From Solirubrobacter phytolaccae (GTDB taxonomy: Bacteria; Actinomycetota; Thermoleophilia; Solirubrobacterales; Solirubrobacteraceae), in NCBI RefSeq assembly GCF_027587195.1, contig NZ_JAPDDP010000081.1, positions 1-34,887 on the forward strand: DNA of 34,887 nucleotides. The letters are read 5' to 3'. The notes below the pieces were generated by a model, which made no database searches, was not told the DNA's origin, and was given only the letters and a program-made list of their open reading frames with translations. The translations under genes and the position numbers were made by a program. Within the stretch, counting starts at the first letter, position 1. Every line of letters begins with the position of its first letter. Shown here piece after piece: positions 13,754 through 22,826 of this stretch.

Positions 13754-14725
13754 GATCAGGCGACCGAACCAGCGGAGCGAGAGTCCGCCGGCGGCGATGA
13801 GCAGGAAGATCGCGCCGCCCGCGAAGAACGCGGTGACCTCTTCCTTCTCCGAGCGAGAGCTCAGGCGCGTGCCCAAGTTGGCGTAGATCTCCTTGACCTT
13901 GTCGGCCTCGGCGGCCTCGTACTGGCGGCCGCCGGAGACGCGCGCGATCTCCTTGAGCGTCTCCGTGTCCGGCGGGACCTGGACGCGCTGCAGGAACCCG
14001 AACGAGTCCCGCAGCTCGACCTCGCCCGCGGGCGTGCCGAGGGCGATCGCGTAGATCGGGATCCGGGCGCGCCCGGCCTCACGGGCGACTTCCACCGGGT
14101 CACGCGTGCCCGAGGTGTTCTTGCCGTCGGAGAGCAGCACGATCACCGACGGGATCCGGCGCAGGCCCGTGCCGTCGGCGTTCGGGACCGGCGTGCGCGC
14201 GGCGGCGAGGCCACGCTCCAGCCCGTCGCCCATCGCCGTGCCGCCCTCGGCGAGCAGCTGATCGAGCGCGCCCTTCATCTGCGCGCGGTCGGTCGTCGGC
14301 GCGACGCGCTGCTCCGCGTAGTCGGAGAACGTGACGAGGCCGAGTCGGAACGTCGGCGGGACGCGCGTGGTCAGCGTCTTGGCCGCCTCGACCGCGGCGG
14401 TCAGCCGGTCCGGGCTCACGTCCGTGGCGTTCATCGAGCCGCTGACGTCCGTGACCATGATGATGTTGGCCGCCCGCTGCGGCGCGGCGACCGTGCGCTG
14501 CGGCCGCGCCAGCGCGACCACGAGCACGGCCAGCGCGAGCAGGAGCAGTACGGGCGGCAGATGGCGCCGCCAGCCGGGCCGCGAGGCCACCAGGTTGGGC
14601 ACGAGCGCGGGATTGGCCCAGGCGCTCGACTCGCGCCGACGACGCCGTTGCAGCGACCCGTACGCCATCACGGCCAGCGGGATGAGGATGAACCCGGCGA
14701 GGAGAAGCGGCTCCGCGAAGCTCAC
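13751..14725 (-). CDS. VWA-domain membrane protein (BatA/BatB type), distal copy
   Basis: This 324-residue protein has two N-terminal membrane segments (MSFAEPLLLAGFILIPLAVMAYG and LPPVLLLLALAVLVVALARP). A von Willebrand A domain follows with the metal-ion site VTDVSGSMNATDVSP (DxSxS) and VLLSDGKNTSGTRDP, and a C-terminal anchor (VTAFFAGGAIFLLIAAGGLSL). This is the layout of BatA/BatB proteins encoded with MoxR ATPases, proposed to aid assembly or stress tolerance at the cell envelope. GTG 14725 has GGGAGGT seven bases upstream and overlaps the stop of the preceding 28-codon ORF by four bases. The paralogue at 15850-16815 shares this architecture. It is the last gene of the coupled moxR operon; egtB begins 38 bases beyond. 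Confidence 0.9.
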   Translation of the reverse strand: MSFAEPLLLAGFILIPLAVMAYGSLQRRRRRESSAWANPALVPNLVASRPGWRRHLPPVLLLLALAVLVVALARPQRTVAAPQRAANIIMVTDVSGSMNATDVSPDRLTAAVEAAKTLTTRVPPTFRLGLVTFSDYAEQRVAPTTDRAQMKGALDQLLAEGGTAMGDGLERGLAAARTPVPNADGTGLRRIPSVIVLLSDGKNTSGTRDPVEVAREAGRARIPIYAIALGTPAGEVELRDSFGFLQRVQVPPDTETLKEIARVSGGRQYEAAEADKVKEIYANLGTRLSSRSEKEEVTAFFAGGAIFLLIAAGGLSLRWFGRLI

Positions 14726-14808
14726 GCCACGACCTCCCGCCCCGCGCCGCTTGCGCGCGCCGCGCCGTCCGGCCGCTCGTCGCGGCTCGCTGTCGCGGCC
14801 CGGCTCAT
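14722..14808 (-). CDS. 28-codon coupling ORF between DUF58 and VWA genes
   Basis: ATG 14808 overlaps the DUF58 stop (ATGA), and its own TGA overlaps the GTG start of the next VWA gene (GTGA), so it is stitched between the two by 4-base overlaps at both ends. AGGA lies seven bases upstream of the ATG. The peptide starts MSRAATASRDERPDG and ends GREVVA; it is hydrophilic, rich in Ala and Arg, with no membrane span. It fills the place where other MoxR clusters carry a DUF4381 gene, but shows no similarity to that. It may be a leader that keeps ribosomes moving toward the VWA start rather than a functional protein. Length equals the other coupling ORF (15767-15853). Confidence 0.4.
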   Translation of the reverse strand: MSRAATASRDERPDGAARASGAGREVVA

Positions 14809-15770
14809 CCGCGCATCCTGTTCGCGATCGCTGCGCGAGCGGGCGCGCCAGAGCGCAGCGCGGCCTCGCTGCGGCGCAGGTGGCCGGCCAGCACGCGCAG
14901 CCAGTCGCCCGCGGTGCTCAGCACGAGGTGGTCGGCGCCGGCGTGGCGGATCGCGCCGCGGACCTCGTCGCGCTCGGCCGCGGCGGCCTGCGCGAACCGC
15001 TGACGGACCTTCTTGCGGCGCGTGTCCACGTGCACCTGACGGCCGGTCTCCGGGTCCACGAGCCACAGGTCCCCCGCCGGGACGAGCTGCTGCTCGCGCG
15101 GGTCGACGATCTCCACGCACAGCACGCCGTGGCGGGCGCGCAGCTCGCGCAGCGGCGCCTCCCAGTCGCGTGGGCCGCGGAAGTCCGAGACGATCACGAC
15201 CAGGCCACGCTGGCGGCCGATCGCGCTCGCACCCTTGAGGACCTGGCCGAGCGTCTGGCCCTCGGACGCGTTGCCCTCGTGACGCAGCTCCGCGAGCAGC
15301 CCGAGGAGTCCGTAACGGCCCTGGCGCGGCCGGATGATCCGCGACTCACCCGCGCCGAAGCCGAGCACGCCGAGCCGGTTCCCGCGCCGCGTGGCGACGT
15401 GGCCGACGGCCAGCGCGACGCCCTCGGCGACGTCGGCCTTGCGGCGATCGGCGGTGCCGAACTGCATCGAGGCCGAGCCGTCCAGCACCAGCCAGGAAGT
15501 CAGCGCGCGCTCGCCGACGTGCACGCGCACGTACGGCTCCTGCATGCGGGCGGTCGCGTTCCAGTCGATGTGGCGGACGTCGTCGCCCGGGTGGTACGGG
15601 CGGATCATCGCCAGCTCGGTGCCCTGGCCCGTCTGCGGCGTGAGGTGCTCGCCGGGGACGAGGCTCTCGATCCGCTTCATCACCGCCAGGTCGAGCGACC
15701 GCAGGACCTGGGGCGGAACGGGGCCGGGGCCGGGCTTGGACGGCGTCCGGTCGTCGGTCACGAGCCTCAT
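14805..15770 (-). CDS. DUF58 domain protein of the MoxR cluster
   Basis: This 321-residue protein has the DUF58 signature: RPYHPGDDVRHIDWNATARMQEPYVRVHVGE, followed by a VWA-like core (TSWLVLDGSASMQFGTADRRK) with an imperfect metal-site motif DGSAS. LVVIVSDFRGPRDWEAPLRELRARHGVLCVEIVDPRE follows, as in the family. DUF58 proteins are encoded with MoxR AAA+ ATPases and VWA proteins; their biochemical role is not established, though chaperone-like maturation of envelope or metal enzymes is proposed. ATG 15770 overlaps the stop of the upstream 28-codon ORF by four bases, with GAGGT upstream. No membrane segment is seen, so it is probably cytoplasmic and may link the ATPase to the membrane VWA proteins. 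Confidence 0.9.
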   Translation of the reverse strand: MRLVTDDRTPSKPGPGPVPPQVLRSLDLAVMKRIESLVPGEHLTPQTGQGTELAMIRPYHPGDDVRHIDWNATARMQEPYVRVHVGERALTSWLVLDGSASMQFGTADRRKADVAEGVALAVGHVATRRGNRLGVLGFGAGESRIIRPRQGRYGLLGLLAELRHEGNASEGQTLGQVLKGASAIGRQRGLVVIVSDFRGPRDWEAPLRELRARHGVLCVEIVDPREQQLVPAGDLWLVDPETGRQVHVDTRRKKVRQRFAQAAAAERDEVRGAIRHAGADHLVLSTAGDWLRVLAGHLRRSEAALRSGAPARAAIANRMRG

Positions 15771-15853
15771 CGAGTCACCTCGCCCGGGAGAATCGCCCTC
15801 TGGGCGATTGCTCCCAGCGACGCGAGCGCGCAGCGCGAGTCGTTGCCCCTCAC
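15767..15853 (-). CDS. 28-codon coupling ORF between VWA and DUF58 genes
   Basis: GTG 15853 overlaps the stop of the upstream VWA gene by four bases (GTGA), and its TGA overlaps the ATG of DUF58 (ATGA). It spans exactly 87 bases, like the ORF at 14722-14808. The peptide starts VRGNDSRCALASLGA, ends PGEVTR and has no membrane helix. The middle contains a strong hairpin (15786-15815), so the DNA may be a structured spacer or a small repeat rather than a gene. The paired stop/start overlaps would still let ribosomes pass from the VWA gene to DUF58. Confidence 0.38.
   Translation of the reverse strand: MRGNDSRCALASLGAIAQRAILPGEVTR
15786..15815 (-). repeat. Hairpin inside the VWA-DUF58 junction
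   Basis: GGGAGAATCGCCC (15786-15798) pairs with GGGCGATTGCTCCC (15802-15815), thirteen pairs with one bulged base and a 3-base loop. It lies within the operon on the minus strand, between VWA and DUF58. It could be an intra-operon attenuator or RNA-stability element, or a mobile palindromic repeat that became translated in frame. Confidence 0.5.
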
Positions 15854-16811
15854 GGCAGGCGTCCTCCGCGGGCGAGGCCGAGGCCGGCGCCGATCAGCAG
15901 CAGCACCAGCGCGCCGCCGGCGAACGCCGAGGTCACCTGCTGCTTCTCCTTCGTCCGGGTCAGCCGGGTGCCGATGTTGCGGTAGACCGCTTCGAGCTGA
16001 CGCGCGTCGGCGGTGGCGAAGAACTGGCCGCCGGTGTCGCGCGCCACGTCCTGCAGCGTCAGCAGGTCCGGCGGGACGGGCTCGGTGTTCGTCGCGCCCG
16101 TGTTCGGGTCGGTGTGGGTGAGCGTGCCGTTCTGCGTGCCGAGCGCGACCGTGTAGACCGGGATCTTGTACTTCTTGGTGTCCTGGACGACGTCGATCGG
16201 GTCCGAGCCGCGGGTACTCGCGCCGTCGCCGAGCAGGACGATCGCGGCGGGGAGCCGTCGCGAGCCGCCGAGCCCGTCCGGCACCGGGACGCGCGCCGAG
16301 TTCACGGCGAGCTCGAGCGCGTCCCCCATCGCGGTCGCGCCGGCGACCTGCAGGCTGTCGATCGTCGCCTTCACGCGCAGCTTGTCCGTCGTCGGTTCGC
16401 TCAGCTGCTGGGCGCTGGAGCCGAACCCGATCACGCCGATCCGGAACCCGTCCGGCACCGCGTCGGTGAACGTGTTGCCCGCGAGCTGGGCGGCGGCGAG
16501 GCGGGACGGCTGGACGTCGGTCGCGAGCATCGAGCCGCTCGTGTCGAACACCAGCAGTACGTTGGCCTCACGACGCTCGGCGTCCACCGTCCGCTCCGGC
16601 CGCGCGAGCGCGACCAGCAGCGCCGCGAACGCCAGCAGCGCGAACAGCGCGGGGATGTGGCGCGAGTACGAACGGCCCGCGACCGCGGCCAGGAGGTCGA
16701 CGTTCGTGAACGCGACCGCGTACTTGCGCCGCCGCCGCTGCATCAACGCGTAGAGCACCGCGACGAGCGGCACCAGCGCGAGGAGGAGCAGCAGAAGCGG
16801 CGCCTGGAACG

Positions 16812-16815
<4 letters not shown>
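15850..16815 (-). CDS. VWA-domain membrane protein (BatA type), proximal copy
   Basis: This 321-residue protein has the same plan as the distal VWA protein. N-terminal membrane segments are FQAPLLLLLLALVPLVAVLYAL and IPALFALLAFAALLVALARP, separated by an RRRRKYAV basic loop. The VWA domain carries VFDTSGSMLATDVQ (DxSxS metal site) and IVLLGDGASTRGSDP, and a C-terminal anchor FAGGALVLLLIGAGLGLA. The VWA domain should face outside, given the two N-terminal spans. ATG 16815 overlaps the MoxR stop (ATGA). The gene order moxR-VWA-DUF58-VWA differs from the common moxR-DUF58-batA-batB order. Two VWA copies surrounding DUF58 suggest duplication within the operon. Confidence 0.9.
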
Positions 16816-17843
<1,028 letters not shown>

Positions 17844-17868
17844 GTGCAATCTCCTGGGGTCTGCATGA

Positions 17869-18942
<1,074 letters not shown>

Positions 18943-18993
18943 AGCCCTCACATGAGAGCGCAAAGGCGTGGGGCATTTCTAAAGAAAGTCTCT

Positions 18994-19031
18994 ACTTCTG
19001 TGATTCTTACGTTCGCGATCGAACTTCTGTG
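18994..19031. promoter_or_regulatory. Candidate regulator site between htrA and response regulator
   Basis: ACTTCTGTG occurs twice (18994-19002 and 19023-19031), and between them lies GTTCG-CGAT-CGAAC (19011-19024), a 5-base inverted repeat. The 94-base divergent gap is markedly richer in A and T than its surroundings. This is where the response regulator would be expected to bind. The pattern does not match an OmpR-type site I can name, and the repeat spacing of 29 bases is not the usual ten or eleven. Confidence 0.35.
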
Positions 19032-19036
19032 GAGCT

Positions 19037-19717
19037 ATGACCCGCGTTCTCATCGTTGACGACGAACCTGCCGTGCGCGCCGCGTTGGACCGCGCGCTGC
19101 GGCTTGACGGCTACGACGTGGCGCTGGCCGCGGACGGGCGCGAGGCACTGGACCGGCTGGCGGACACGCGCCAGGATGCGGTCATCCTCGACGTCGCGAT
19201 GCCGGGCGTGGACGGGCTGGAGGTCTGTCGGCGGCTGCGCGACGCGGGCGACCGCACGCCCGTGCTGATGCTCACCGCGCGGGACGCGGTCGACGATCGC
19301 GTGGCGGGGCTGGACGCCGGGGCCGACGACTATCTGGTGAAGCCGTTCGCCCTGAAGGAGCTGAAAGCGCGCTTGCGGGCGCTGCTGCGGCGGGCCGAGC
19401 CGACCGGGCCCGAGGGTGCCTCAGTGCTGCGCTTCGCCGACCTGTCGCTGGACCGGGCGGCGTGGGAGGCGCGGCGGGGCGCGCGGTTGCTGGAGCTCTC
19501 GCGCACGGAGTTCCAGCTGCTGGCGCTGTTCCTCGAGCACCCGAAGCAGGTGCTGACCCGCTCGCAGATCTTCGAGCGGGTGTGGGGCTACGACTTCGGC
19601 TCCTCGTCGAACTCGCTCGGCGTCTACATGGGCTACCTGCGCCGCAAGACCGAGGAGGGCGGGGAGTCCCGGCTCCTCCACACGGTCCGCGGCGTGGGCT
19701 ACGTGCTCAAAGACTGA
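19037..19717 (+). CDS. OmpR/PhoB-family response regulator (MprA-like)
   Basis: This 226-residue DNA-binding regulator has a receiver domain with acidic pocket VDDE (residues 7-10), the phosphorylated aspartate Asp52 (VILDVAMPG), LTARDAVDDRV and the switch Lys in YLVKPF. A winged-helix domain follows (LSLDRAAWEARRGARLLELSRTEFQLL through LRRKTEEGGESRLLHTVRGVGYVLKD). Its closest familiar relatives are MprA-type regulators that respond to envelope stress. ATG 19037 follows GGAG closely. The stop shares one base with the kinase start, so the pair is coupled. It is divergent from the htrA protease gene, which suggests htrA, and perhaps moxR onward, is a target. Confidence 0.93.
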   Translation: MTRVLIVDDEPAVRAALDRALRLDGYDVALAADGREALDRLADTRQDAVILDVAMPGVDGLEVCRRLRDAGDRTPVLMLTARDAVDDRVAGLDAGADDYLVKPFALKELKARLRALLRRAEPTGPEGASVLRFADLSLDRAAWEARRGARLLELSRTEFQLLALFLEHPKQVLTRSQIFERVWGYDFGSSSNSLGVYMGYLRRKTEEGGESRLLHTVRGVGYVLKD

Positions 19718-21111
19718 TGTCGTCGTTGCCGTTACGGCGCCGGATGACGATCGCGGTGGCGATCGCCGTCGCGGTGGCGGTCGCGTTGAGCGCGTTCGTG
19801 GCGTACGTCGCCGTGCGCAACGAGCTGCGCGGCGAGGTCGACCGAGCGCTGGAGGAGCAGCGCCTGATCCCGCCGCCGCAGACGCAGGGCGGGCCGCGCT
19901 TCGGCCGCGGCGGTTTCGGCCGGCTGCCGGCGCGCTTCGGTGGCCCGACGCCTTACATCCAGCTGATCGACCCCGGCAACGGCGTGGAGGTCCGCGGGAG
20001 TGAGGCGGTGGCGATGCCGGTGCAGGACCGCGCGCGCGACGTCGCGGCGGGCGTCGCCGACCGGTACTTCGACGACGTCACCGTGGGCGGCACCCACGTC
20101 CGGGTGCTCACGGTGCCGCTGGAGGGCGGTTTCGCGGTGCAGTTCGGCCGGTCGCTGGAGCCCGCCGACGCGGTGCTCTCCCGGCTGCGGCTGATTCTCG
20201 TGCTGGTCGTCCTGGGCGGAGTCGCCCTGGCCGTGGCCCTGGGGCGGCTGGTGTCCCGGAACGTGGTCGCCCCGATCGCCGAGGTGAGCGACGCCGCCCG
20301 TCACATCGCCCAGACGGAGGACCTCGGTCGCCGGATCAAGGTCGAGACGCAGGACGAGATCGGCGAGCTGGCCGAGCACTTCAACGCGATGATGGACACG
20401 CTCGAGCGGTCGGTCGCCGCCCAGCGCCAACTGGTGGCCGACGCCTCGCACGAGCTGCGCACGCCGATCACCTCTTTGCGGACGAACATCGAGGTGCTGG
20501 CGGAGTCCGAGGCCCTGCCGCCCGACGAGCGCGCCCGGCTGCTGCAGGACGTCGAGGAACAGACCACGGAGCTCGGCATGCTCGTCGCGGACCTGATCGA
20601 GCTCGCCCGCGGCGATGAGCCCCGCCGCGAAAGCGAGGACGTCCGCCTGGACGCCCTGGTACGCGAGGCCCTGACCCGCGCCCGCCGCCACGCCCCGGGC
20701 ATCGTCTTCGATGCTGTGTTGGAACCCGCGGTGTTGGACGGCACCCGCGAGCGCCTCGCCCGTGCGGTCAACAACCTCCTCGACAACGCCGCCAAGCACT
20801 CCCCTCCGGGCGGCGTGGTCCACGTCACCGCCGGCCCGTCCGGCGTCACCGTCCGCGACCACGGCACCGGCGTCGCCGAAGAGGACCTCCCATACCTGTT
20901 CGACCGCTTCTACCGTGGCGCCTCGTCCCGCGGTCGCCCGGGCTCGGGCCTCGGCCTCGCCATCGTCCGCCAGGTCGCCGAGCAGCACGGCGGCACCGTC
21001 CGCGCCTCCAACACCCCCACCGGCGGAGCCGAGTTCACCCTCGAGCTCCCGGCCTCCACCCCCACCGGCGAACCCGAACCGACCCCCTCCTCGTCCCTCT
21101 GGCGAACCTAA
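19717..21111 (+). CDS. Membrane sensor histidine kinase (MprB-like)
   Basis: This 464-residue protein has two membrane segments ([24 protein letters not shown] and [20 protein letters not shown]) enclosing an extracytoplasmic sensor of about 140 residues with a Gly/Arg/Phe-rich start. A HAMP domain follows ([22 protein letters not shown] through [16 protein letters not shown]). The dimerisation box is [13 protein letters not shown] with His245 as the phosphorylated residue. The ATP-binding domain has [15 protein letters not shown] (N box), [23 protein letters not shown] and [21 protein letters not shown] 19717 shares its A with the regulator's stop (TGATG). The TAA stop is the first three bases of a palindromic repeat that borders the transposase gene, so the native C-terminus may have been altered by insertion. 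Confidence 0.94.
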   Translation: MSSLPLRRRMTIAVAIAVAVAVALSAFVAYVAVRNELRGEVDRALEEQRLIPPPQTQGGPRFGRGGFGRLPARFGGPTPYIQLIDPGNGVEVRGSEAVAMPVQDRARDVAAGVADRYFDDVTVGGTHVRVLTVPLEGGFAVQFGRSLEPADAVLSRLRLILVLVVLGGVALAVALGRLVSRNVVAPIAEVSDAARHIAQTEDLGRRIKVETQDEIGELAEHFNAMMDTLERSVAAQRQLVADASHELRTPITSLRTNIEVLAESEALPPDERARLLQDVEEQTTELGMLVADLIELARGDEPRRESEDVRLDALVREALTRARRHAPGIVFDAVLEPAVLDGTRERLARAVNNLLDNAAKHSPPGGVVHVTAGPSGVTVRDHGTGVAEEDLPYLFDRFYRGASSRGRPGSGLGLAIVRQVAEQHGGTVRASNTPTGGAEFTLELPASTPTGEPEPTPSSSLWRT

Positions 21112-21139
21112 AGCCCCAGGTCCTTTAAGTTTCGTCGGG
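21109..21139. repeat. REP-like palindromic repeat, left copy
   Basis: TAAAGCCCCAGG-TCCTTTAAG-TTTCGTCGGG closely matches the right copy (21701-21729): TAAAG-CCCAGG-CCTTTAAGTTTCG is shared, with a few changes. It contains the histidine kinase stop codon. The palindrome is imperfect here. A further inverted repeat, GTCGGG/CCCGAC (about 21134-21159), follows before the transposase start. Confidence 0.6.
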
Positions 21140-21173
21140 GGCGAGATCCCGTTCCCGACGCCCTAACAGGGCC

Positions 21174-21734
21174 ATGACTCAGCGACGGGCTGAAGAGGCC
21201 GGGGCCGTCTACCACGTGTGCTCACGTGGGGCGGTGCGGCAGGACATCTTCCGTGACGACATCGACCGCCGGCGATACCTCGATCTTCTGGCGACGACGG
21301 TGCGATGGACAGCGTGGAATTGCTTGAGCTATTGCCTCATGGGTAACCACGTACACCTGCTCATCGAGACGCCGAAGCCGAACCTCGCAGACGGCATGAT
21401 GCGCTTCCACGGGCGATACGCGCAGTGGTTCAACCGTCGGCACGAGCTTTCCGGCCACGTTTTCCAAGCTCGCTACAAGCCCGTACGAGTGACGAGCGAC
21501 CGGCAGCTGTGGACGACCGTCGCGTACCTCATCGACAACCCGGTGAAGGCCGGCTTATGTGCGTCGCCTGATGACTGGCCGTGGAGCAGCCACGCTGCCA
21601 TCGTCAGCAACTCGGCCCCGTCCTGGTTGGCCGAAACGCGTCTGTTCGACCTGCTCCGCGAGTTCGGCGGTGATCCCCGAACGCGATACCGAGAGCTACT
21701 TAAAGGCCCAGGGCCTTTAAGTTTCGCGGCATGA
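21174..21734 (+). CDS. REP-associated tyrosine transposase (RAYT, Y1/HUH type)
   Basis: This 186-residue protein is a single-strand DNA transposase of the IS200/IS605-related RAYT group. It has the HUH metal-site motif CLMGNHVHLLIETP (His59, His61). The expected catalytic tyrosine is Tyr118 in VAYLIDNPVKAG, and RGAVRQDIFRDDIDRRRYLDLL and SGHVFQARYKPVRV are typical of the family. All key residues are present, so it may be active. RAYTs cut and join REP palindromes that lie next to their genes, and such repeats flank this ORF on both sides. The last residues (LLKGPGPLSFAA) are encoded by the right repeat. Its TGA overlaps the glycerate kinase ATG. Base composition is visibly less GC-rich than the neighbours, consistent with acquisition. 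Confidence 0.9.
   Translation: MTQRRAEEAGAVYHVCSRGAVRQDIFRDDIDRRRYLDLLATTVRWTAWNCLSYCLMGNHVHLLIETPKPNLADGMMRFHGRYAQWFNRRHELSGHVFQARYKPVRVTSDRQLWTTVAYLIDNPVKAGLCASPDDWPWSSHAAIVSNSAPSWLAETRLFDLLREFGGDPRTRYRELLKGPGPLSFAA
21699..21729. repeat. REP-like palindromic repeat, right copy (perfect palindrome)
   Basis: CTTAAAGGCCC and GGGCCTTTAAG (21699-21721) form a perfect 11-base inverted repeat around one A, followed by TTTCG as in the left copy (21109-21139). It is translated as the C-terminus of the transposase and ends one base before the glycerate kinase ATG. Likely substrate of the transposase. Confidence 0.7.
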
Positions 21735-22735
21735 CTGTGCCTGAGCGTCCTGTTCTCGTTGCGCCCGACAAGTTCAAGGGCACGTTCAATGCTGCGCAGG
21801 TGGCGGCGGCGATCGGGCGGGGGCTGGAGAAGGCCGGGTTGATGCCGCCGGATCTGTGTCCGGTGGCCGACGGTGGGGACGGGACGCTGGACGCGTTGCT
21901 GCCGCAGCTGGGTGGGGAGCTGGTGGCGCGGACGGTGACCGGGCCGCTCGGGAGGCCCGTGAAGACCGGGTTCGGGTTGATCGAGGACGGCGGGACGGCG
22001 ATCGTCGAGATGGCGATGGCGTCCGGGCTCGCGCTGGTGGGTGAGGACAAGGACGCGTGGGGCGCGACGACGTACGGGACCGGTGAGCTCATCGCGGCGG
22101 CGGCGCAGGCCGGGGCCGCGGTGATCCTCGTGGCGGTCGGTGGCTCCGCGACGACCGACGGTGGCAAAGGCGCGATCGAGGCGATCGAAGCCGCCGGCGG
22201 GATCGGGAAGGCGAAGATCGTGATCCTCACGGACGTGCGGACGGTGTGGGAGGACGCGCCGAAAGTGTTCGGGCCGCAGAAGGGCGCCGACGAAGCGATG
22301 GTCGCGAAGCTCGAGCAGCGGCTCGACGACTACGCGCGCACCCTGAAGAAGGACCCGCGGGGCGTGCCGATGACCGGCGCCGCCGGTGGGCTCTCCGGCG
22401 GGCTGTGGGCGCAATACGGCGCGACGATCGAGCCGGGCGCCGCCTTCGTGCTCGACGCGCTCGACTTCGACGACCGGATGCGCGCCGCGCGGGCCGTGGT
22501 GACCGGCGAGGGCAAGATGGACCAGCAGACGCTGCAGGGCAAGCTGGTGGGCGAGATCGGGACGCGCACGCGCCAGGCGGGCGTGCCGCTGCACGCGATC
22601 GTCGGCCGCGACGAGCTCGACGGCTTCGGCAAGCGGATGATCGACCTGCAGATGGTCCAGGAGGCCACGAACCTCGAGGAGATGGAAGCCGCGGGTGAGC
22701 GCCTCGGTGAGGCGCTCGCCAGCGGCGAAGCCTGA
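21731..22735 (+). CDS. glxK: Glycerate kinase (GK-I, GlxK/GarK type)
   Basis: This 334-residue enzyme phosphorylates D-glycerate with ATP, giving 2-phosphoglycerate in this family, and links glyoxylate or serine breakdown to glycolysis. Family motifs are all visible: VAPDKFKGTFNAAQVAAAIGRG at the start, CPVADGGDGTLDAL, VAVGGSATTDGGKGAIEA, FGPQKGA, TGAAGGLSGGLWA and AVVTGEGKMDQQTLQGK. It is slightly shorter than the usual 370-380 residues. ATG 21731 overlaps the transposase TGA and comes directly after the palindromic repeat, so no normal leader or ribosome site exists. The mobile element seems to have been inserted right at the 5' end of this gene. Expression now probably depends on read-through from the transposase or the kinase operon. 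Confidence 0.92.
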   Translation: MTVPERPVLVAPDKFKGTFNAAQVAAAIGRGLEKAGLMPPDLCPVADGGDGTLDALLPQLGGELVARTVTGPLGRPVKTGFGLIEDGGTAIVEMAMASGLALVGEDKDAWGATTYGTGELIAAAAQAGAAVILVAVGGSATTDGGKGAIEAIEAAGGIGKAKIVILTDVRTVWEDAPKVFGPQKGADEAMVAKLEQRLDDYARTLKKDPRGVPMTGAAGGLSGGLWAQYGATIEPGAAFVLDALDFDDRMRAARAVVTGEGKMDQQTLQGKLVGEIGTRTRQAGVPLHAIVGRDELDGFGKRMIDLQMVQEATNLEEMEAAGERLGEALASGEA

Positions 22736-22777
22736 GCGGCCGCCCGGGGGGAGGGGGAGGGCTGCCGACCAGGCCTC

Positions 22778-22815
22778 GATCGCCGGCCGCTAGGGGGTGC
22801 GGCCGGCGACGATCG
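22778..22815. terminator. Bidirectional terminator-like hairpin between convergent genes
   Basis: CCGGCCGC (22783-22790) and GCGGCCGG (22799-22806) form a perfect 8-base stem with an 8-base loop. It is extended on both sides by GATCG-containing flanks (22778-22782 and 22811-22815) that pair after a small bulge. It lies between the glycerate kinase stop and the stop of the convergent phosphodiesterase. The preceding stretch is poly-G-rich. Confidence 0.55.
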
Positions 22816-22826
22816 GACGCTCTGGC

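Noticed and set aside
21111-21730. Insertion sequence with target-site duplication
   Set aside because: No flanking direct duplication was found; the repeats are REP-like palindromes in the same orientation, which fits a RAYT unit rather than a DDE-type element.
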